Below, one piece after another: positions 58,801 through 64,000 of a DNA stretch of 64,000 nt; within the stretch, counting starts at the first letter, position 1; each line of letters starts with the position of its first letter. Under the pieces are notes generated by a model. It was not told the origin of the DNA. It was given only the letters and a program-made list of their open reading frames with translations, and ran no database searches. The position numbers and the translations under genes are program-made. The stretch comes from Icerya purchasi (Eukaryota; Arthropoda; Insecta; Hemiptera; Monophlebidae): the NCBI GenBank assembly GCA_039619475.1, contig CM077116.1, positions 166,859,363 to 166,923,362 on the forward strand, written 5' to 3'.

Positions 58801-59665
58801 ACGATGAAAGGCAGATACAATTTGTCTTTGAAGGCTCAATAAATGATTAATGGTTGACTTTGATTTTCGGCCTCCAGCTTGAATTGGTGATAGGACAGCG
58901 TTTGTTTCAAGGAAATGCAGAAGTCGCCTGTTCACCATCTTTTCCATCGTTTTAGACAGGACAGACAGCAATGATATTGGTCGGTAACTTTCAACTTGGA
59001 AAGGATTTTTATTCACCTTTGGGATAGGAATGACGGTCGCAACTTTCCATGCATCCGGAATAGCCCCAGCTGACCATACCTGATTATATACATTCAGTAG
59101 GAATTCCTTAACATGGCCCGGGTGATATTTCAACATGTAGGGGTGTATCGAATCTTCACCGGATGCACTGTTCCTGGTGTGATACTTAAGTTGGAACTCT
59201 AGTTCAGCCATAGAAAAGGGGCAGTTATAAGGATCGTCAGCATTGGTAATCGAAATTAATGGACTGTTGCTCATAAAGTGTTTTTTGCTGTTGGAAATTG
59301 CTGGAATACTTCAGTGCCGAGAATTCTGTGGAAAAATAATGTGCAAATGCTTCTGCAATATCTCTAGTCTCTGTTATGTGAACTCCATTGACTTTTAATG
59401 TTGGGTGCGTACGGGCACTATTGCTGTTACTAATAGTCCTGATTTTTTCCCACATTACGTGAGCATTAACTGTTTGAGGAATTGATGCTGCAAAAGAATT
59501 CCACGACTCCTGTTTTTTGGTGCGGATGAGGTCTCGGGCAGCTGCTCTACACTTCTTAAATGTGATTAGGTCCTCAAATTTTCCAGTTGACTTATATTTC
59601 CTGAGAGCTCGTTTTCCCTCTGTTATCGCTCTTTTAATGTCATCGCACCACCACGGAACTACATT
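55842..59665 (-). mobile_element. I-like non-LTR retrotransposon, broken and split
   Basis: Minus-strand order: linker VVPWWCDDIKRAI (59650) to MWEKIRTISNSNSARTHPTL (59455); RT with SYRPISLLSVLSKTMEKMVN, IQAGGRKSKSTINHLL and AVFFDMEKAFDRVSRQHLL to NYLSDRF (58670). A foreign insertion follows (57760-58660). RT resumes with AENGVPEGSALSATLFILYI and LYIDDLNISVASNIPSLAQS (57690-57580), then the thumb region to about 56957. RNase H has YTDGSKANESKAVPATCAFE (56760) and LLVTDSLQSISALQSNH, and breaks by frameshift at the FLWV..H motif (about 56440). A C-terminal zinc-knuckle-like STCPLCSTDEYPSVSHILLKC follows (56120-56050), then stop at 55934 and a poly(A) (T run 55842-55860). RT plus RNase H marks the I group. 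The gag and endonuclease parts are missing. Confidence 0.88.
57760..58660 (+). mobile_element. Jockey-like 3' fragment nested in I-like element
   Basis: The frame 57768-58532 (254 codons) reads VLDPMLYLIYSADFPVDNSV, then ITATFADDTALLAAGKDN with an intact FADD box, LKINGVVIKQDKDVKYLGIH, LSLENKLLVYKIIIKPVWAY and PPWYVSNHTLHQDLNIPYVK up to the stop. A run of A at 58649-58659 closes it. It is 5'-truncated at almost the same RT position as the copy at 53740-54645 but differs from it at many residues, so it represents another subfamily. It cuts the host I-like RT between NYLSDRF and IQIRIGSS. The frame is still open, which suggests it inserted more recently than its host. Confidence 0.88.
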
Positions 59666-59767
59666 TATTCATAATATATTATTTTCGGCGTTAGCGTGTT
59701 TATTCAACAGATTCAGTATTCGGAATAGTTTCAACAGGTTATGGGCCCAGCACGCTTCCCGCAGTGC

Positions 59768-61494
59768 CATGTTAAAATTTAGTATTTGAAGAGTTAAAAA
59801 ATCAGAAAGCTAGATCATTTACCCAGGGCAAAAGTGTTGTCAGGTGCTTGCAAAATTATGTTTTAAAAAATCGAAAAAACGTATTTGAGGCACGATGAAA
59901 TTTATACAGGATAGTATTGGAGGCTAAAAATAAATATTTACAAAAAGACAAGTCGTTTCGGAGGGACATTTTACCTGCCGGGCGATTGAGAATGTTCAAC
60001 GTGAGTGTGAGTGAGTAGCGCTATGGGTAGGTTAAAGTATAAGAGGGAGCGTATATCGGCAACTGTCTCAGTTGAAGGACGCTGCGATGCTATTGGCTCT
60101 CGCGTAACAACGTGACTTACAGCAGGCTGGAGGTTTTTCCTACTATTTTGGAGTATTCTCAATCCTATAATACAACGTATTTCTCTATCACATGTTATTA
60201 TTCCATAGTTTTGTTATTAATTTCGTTATCATTCGCTGATTTGTTTAAAAGACAATAAAAAAGTTGAAATTTTTTTAAAAAAAGTCTTGAAGTGTTGGAA
60301 ATCAGGAAAATACATAGGTTAATACATTACGAGAGTTAGACGAAAAACTGGAGACTAATTACCTCAAAAATTTACAATTGCATAAAGAAGCATTTGATGA
60401 AATTTGTAGTTTTATTGATAAAAGTATTTTGAAACAGAAAACATTCCACTCTTAGTTATGTAGCAATAACAAACGGTGATAAGTATGACAACGTCTTCAG
60501 TAATAATGTTCACTTTGGGATGAAATTGAAAAAAAAAAATATATAAAGATGAGTTCCAAAAAAATATCAATGAACAATAAAAAAATTGTGGGGCCAAAAG
60601 GTTATTTAGTCAATGATGACTTGTTTTCTCTTGTAGAAGAAAAAGACATCCAAAATGCTACTTTTATTTTACGGCAAACAATTTTAAACATGGAAAAAAC
60701 AGCATTACCCGAAAATTTGCACATTTCAGATTTCTTGGAAGGAGAAAGAAAAAGACCACAAATAATAAAAGATTTTTAATCAGCTGTGTTGTATGGGTAT
60801 CGCTACAAAAGTACAAAATCCACGGAACATGAACGAAAATGTTTCTTATTGGCTGACAATTTAATTTTTAATGTTACACATGGAAAAATAAAAACTAGTA
60901 AACATATTACACTTGGTATGACATTAAAAAGTATAACGAGTTCCCGAAAAGTTGTTGAGATGATAAATAGTTATAGCCATTTGATTGAAGAATTAGAAAC
61001 AGAGGCTACATTTTCATTAACCAGCCGATCCATGTTGTGTCTTGAAGGTGTTGTTACTGAAAATGGCTTATGTACTGGAGTAGCGTTTGACAACTTCGAT
61101 CATTTTGTTGACACTGCCTCCGGTAAAGGCACATTACACGACACTGTTGGTATAATTTATCAAAATATATCTCCGCTAAACAATTTAGAAGACGATGTTT
61201 TTGTAGAAGTGCAAGAAGAATTAACTTTAACCTACCCATAGCGCTGCTCATTCACAATCACGTTGAACATTCTCAATCGCCTGGCAGGTAAAATGTCCCA
61301 CCGAAACTACCTGTCTTTTTGTAAATATTTATTTTTAGCCACGATTACTATCCCGTATAAATTTCATCGTGCTTCAAATACATTTTTTTGATTTTTTCAA
61401 ACGTAACTTTGCAAGCACCTGGCAACACTTTTGCCCCAGGTAAATGATCTGGCTTTTTGATTTTTCAACTCTTCAGATACTAAATTTTAACATG
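59768..61494. mobile_element. Element with long (about 265-bp) inverted repeats
   Basis: The left arm 59768-60033 and the right arm 61229-61494 are inverted copies at roughly 90% identity with few gaps. Each arm contains GTTGAACATTCTCAATCGC, GGCAGGTAAAATGTCC and ATAAATTTCATCGTGC. The interior of about 1.2 kb holds an open frame on the plus strand (60549-61241) whose last codons run into the right arm. A further partial repeat (TTTCATCGTGCCTCAAATAC) follows the right arm at 61501. No clear target duplication is visible, so the outer limits may lie a little further out. The superfamily is unknown to me. Confidence 0.8.
60549..61241 (+). pseudogene. Unfamiliar transposon-borne open frame, one stop
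   Basis: About 230 codons from MSSKKISMNNKKIVGPKGYL to the stop at 61241, interrupted in frame by TAA at 60777-60779 (between IIKDF and SAVLYGYRY). Notable stretches are KTSKHITLGMTLKSITSSRK, LIEELETEATFSL, LCTGVAFDNFDHFVDTASGK and GTLHDTVGIIYQNISPL. From memory, the AFDN(F/Y)D ... LHDTVGI.YQ signature occurs in large uncharacterised repeat-associated proteins of arthropods and cnidarians; this is unverified and no function is known to me. It could be a captured piece of such a protein in a long-inverted-repeat element, or the element's own gene. Confidence 0.55.
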
Positions 61495-61989
61495 TTAAAA
61501 TTTCATCGTGCCTCAAATACATTTTTTGCAAAAAAATGTTCCCATCTTTAAACATTTAAGGGTCGCTTAAGTCCCCTAACCCTTCAGCCAGGTCTATCTT
61601 TTCGCATTTAGGTATTACTAAAGGACGTATTGAGCTAGTTTTCGAAGTGCCTCAAATACCTACCCCAAAAATGTTGATGAGCTCTCGGGCTATATACTCC
61701 ATCTGCATGTAAATTATAAATTTCGTATTACAAATGTAGGATTAGCGCGCCATAAAAAATTGTTTATTATGAAAAATATTAGAAAGAAATTGTAGTTAAA
61801 ATTGTTTTTTTTTTATTTTTTATTAGAACTGAGCCAATAGAACTATTAGCTAAAATAATTAAATAACTTGGAATTTCTTTGAAGTATCCGATAATCTACT
61901 ATTTTTTTCTGTTATGCAGCGTTCAACTGATTAATATTAGTTCTTTTGTGTGTGACCTTTGCGCTAATTTAGCATAAAAGGCAGTTATC
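61495..61989. other. Flank of the long-inverted-repeat element
   Basis: The phrase GTGCCTCAAATAC recurs here twice (about 61510 and 61650), as in the arms of the neighbouring element. Otherwise AT-rich and non-coding. Confidence 0.4.
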
Positions 61990-62606
61990 TTTTTTTTTTT
62001 TTTTTTTTTGTGGGCGCGCCAGCGGCATTGACCCAACAACAGGAAAACTAAGCTAAAAAACTAAATAACTAGGCGGTCCGAAATGGACGCAACAAAGGAC
62101 AGCAGTGCGGACACAACAGAGGATGAAGGAAAGGAGAGGATAAAGGAAGAGTTATAGTGAGTAGGGAGACCTAATGACAAGAGCTGACTGTGTAAAAGGG
62201 AGCGTATTACGAAGAGCAGGACACTCGAAGGAAATGTGATCAGCATCAAATGTACGAGGAGGATTACAATCGTGAAGAAAACAATAAGGAGAAGGCTACA
62301 GAAGAAGGCTACAGAGCAAATCGAAAGCGAGAGGAGGGGAGGAGAGAATGATTGATCCGGAGACGAATTAGGGAGACAATAGGAGGGGGTCGATCGAAAG
62401 GAATAGAATGGAACCAAGATAGGGAATGAGGAATCGGCTGAATAAAACGGTAATGTGAATAACGATTAGAAAATAGGGAGGAATAAATATCCCGCCAAAG
62501 TCTGGCCATCAATTCCGGAATGACTGGGGACCCATAAAAAATCAATAAGAATAGAACAGCGAGAGTTATTTGTTGATTTCTATGTTGACCATGTTTTCCC
62601 CGTGTC

Positions 62607-62610
<4 letters not shown>
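61990..62610 (-). pseudogene. I-like retrotransposon 3' end (RNase H tail)
   Basis: On the minus strand IDFLWVPSHSGI (about 62550-62515), the RNase H WVPSH motif, is followed in another frame by SIPFDRPPPIVSLIRLRINH and SLLPSSRFRFAL. This matches the conserved segment before the terminal zinc knuckle of insect I-like elements. A T run at 61990-62009 is the poly(A) tail read inverted. The minus frames 62061-62417 and 62309-62812 look like membrane proteins only because of pyrimidine-rich wrong-frame reading. Confidence 0.65.
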
Positions 62611-62637
<27 letters not shown>

Positions 62638-63200
62638 GGCTGATCAACCAGAGAATCTTACGATTAGAAAAGGAAAGGAATATAAATGGCGACAATAAAG
62701 TGTAGAGGAGGATAAGATAGGATATAGGAGGTGGCATATGGAGTAGGAAGATCGAGTCTCCGCTAATTGGAAAACAAATTAGAATGCTCAAGAAAAGGAG
62801 ATGTATGCTCAATGAAATAATTAACGTGCAAACAAGTGCACTACTAGAATGGAGAGTATAGTCTGGAAAGGAAACTAAAGAAAATAAAAAAAACTAGAGG
62901 AAGGTAGAAGAATATGGGTTATGTACGTAGGCAAATGATGGAAACAACACAGAACGACGAAGTGAAGAAAACAAAAGGGATCGCGGTTAGCTGGAAGACT
63001 AGGTTGTGCAGATAAAAAATGAATAATTATTAGAAAAAGAGGAGAAAGTGTATATATCCAATTAAAATCGTAGATGAAAACTTTTACACAACGGAAGGAG
63101 ATTAGAAGATGGAAGTGAGAAGAATCAGCGACCCGAGACAAAAAAATCAGCTACTTTATTACCAAAGACGATCGAATAGCTAGAAACCCGTAATAAATCA
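62611..63200 (-). mobile_element. Second I-like 3' end with poly(A)
   Basis: A T run of about 27 bases (62611-62637) is the inverted poly(A) tail. The next 500 bases on the minus strand are pyrimidine-rich, as in the 3' part of such elements. The poly(A) abuts the RNase H region of the copy at 61990-62610, so this is a 5'-truncated insertion into that copy. The 5' limit near 63200 is approximate, and no coding motif is visible. Confidence 0.45.
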
Positions 63201-64000
63201 ATGTGATATTAAACAGTGAATCGAATTAGGGCTTTCGACGACGGTAAATGGTATTAATTGCCTGAATGCAACTAGGAATGAATACATGTGTGTAGTGGTT
63301 GGTTTCAGCTTCGGTTGGGACAAAGCAGTATCCACATTCACTATTTTACACATGCTGAAACCTTAATTTTGGAGTGTAAATGTGCGCGCGCTTCGCTGAC
63401 GATATGTCTCGACGCACGCGTGCGTGTGGTGCCATTACGTCCAGTGGCAGTCCTAGAGTGGTGCGAACGGTGCGGCTGCATCGGACGCCGTCGTAGTAAA
63501 GTAAAGTGAGCCCCATATATCCTTCACAAGGTATCATGGATTGTGAAGTTAAGGTTCGCAATGAACTTAATAGAACTAAAGAGAATATTAGGGCCAGCTC
63601 CTTTCTCTCGGCCGCACCACAGACTACTAAGAGATACTATTTACTAAAACGTGTCGACTAGTCATCAACTTTCAGGCGAACTCATGAAGTAGATTTAGCT
63701 ATTCCTAATCTCTCATTTGGATTTGAAAATATTAAATTACGGATAAGCAATTGCATAGGAAGAACGTTAAGTTTTATATCTGGAGCGGCGCAATTTTGAG
63801 ATCTCGAACCACCTAGAAATTTCGCTAGGGTCACCACTGATTACGTCTCTCGCCTGTGTATGCTTTAAACTGCGATCTAGTGACGTTGTACACTATATTA
63901 ATAGTATAAAAGTTAGTTGTTTGCTTCGCTTCCGATTTCTGGTCTATATTATTTGTCATTGATGTAAATTTTGATTAATATTGACAATCGTCAAATTACC
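63201..64000. other. GC-richer end of window, unassigned
   Basis: The stretch 63360-63620 is CpG-containing and stands out from its surroundings. A short plus frame MDCEVKVRNELNRTKENIRA starts at 63537 and runs 41 codons to 63660. It could be the 5' region of a gene or of a retrotransposon extending past the window; the sequence here does not decide. Confidence 0.3.

Noticed and set aside
62061..62812. Two long minus-strand frames resembling membrane proteins
   Set aside because: They are wrong-frame readings of pyrimidine-rich retrotransposon 3' sequence and read straight through an inverted poly(A) as a Lys run.

Overview
The window reads as nuclear DNA of an arthropod, most likely an insect. 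It is very AT-rich, its genes have introns with GT-AG borders, and it is packed with relics of DNA transposons (hAT, PIF/Harbinger, Helitron, a TTAA-duplicating element) and of non-LTR retrotransposons (I-like with RNase H, Jockey-like, RTE-like). The repeat mix would fit a hemipteran, but the sequence alone does not settle the order. I saw no operon structure, rRNA, tRNA or CRISPR array.

Two host genes can be assembled exon by exon. (1) RIOK2 (RIO2 atypical kinase, 40S ribosome maturation) lies on + at 5366-15761, in seven exons coding about 469 aa. Its introns hold a TTAA-flanked transposon, a PIF1-type helicase relic, an RTE-like reverse transcriptase relic and a PIF/Harbinger element. (2) A mitochondrial carrier of the SLC25A35/A34 type lies on - at 29851-19142, in four exons coding 307 aa. 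It has a probable GC-AG intron and an unexpected 52-codon open frame behind its stop. A third, unrecognised 181-aa open frame at 31731-32276 (+) is a plausible gene, divergent from the carrier. Degenerate zinc-finger-like frames around 48700-50100 (-) may be a decayed gene.

The layout is as follows. 1-4308: simple repeat, two TIR elements and a 310-bp interspersed repeat. 4309-18982: RIOK2 and its flanks. 18983-29851: carrier gene, with inverted repeats, a perfect 48-bp palindrome, a fold-back element and a Helitron in its introns. 29852-36199: divergent intergenic region and the 181-aa frame. 36200-43806: a 5-kb hAT element with a broken TTF-type transposase and exact 8-bp target duplication, an I-like RNase H scrap, and a second hAT-like element. 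45110-46560: another broken hAT transposase. 51970-53140: RTE-like RT relic. 53552-54930: hAT remnant split by a Jockey-like insertion. 55842-59665: I-like retroelement split by another Jockey-like insertion. 59768-61494: element with about 265-bp inverted repeats around an unfamiliar open frame. 61990-63200: two I-like 3' ends in series.

I found no intact autonomous mobile element. The items most worth a second look are the long-inverted-repeat element at 59768-61494, the perfect palindrome in the carrier intron, the post-stop frame of the carrier, and the TTAA-flanked deletion derivative in RIOK2 intron 1.
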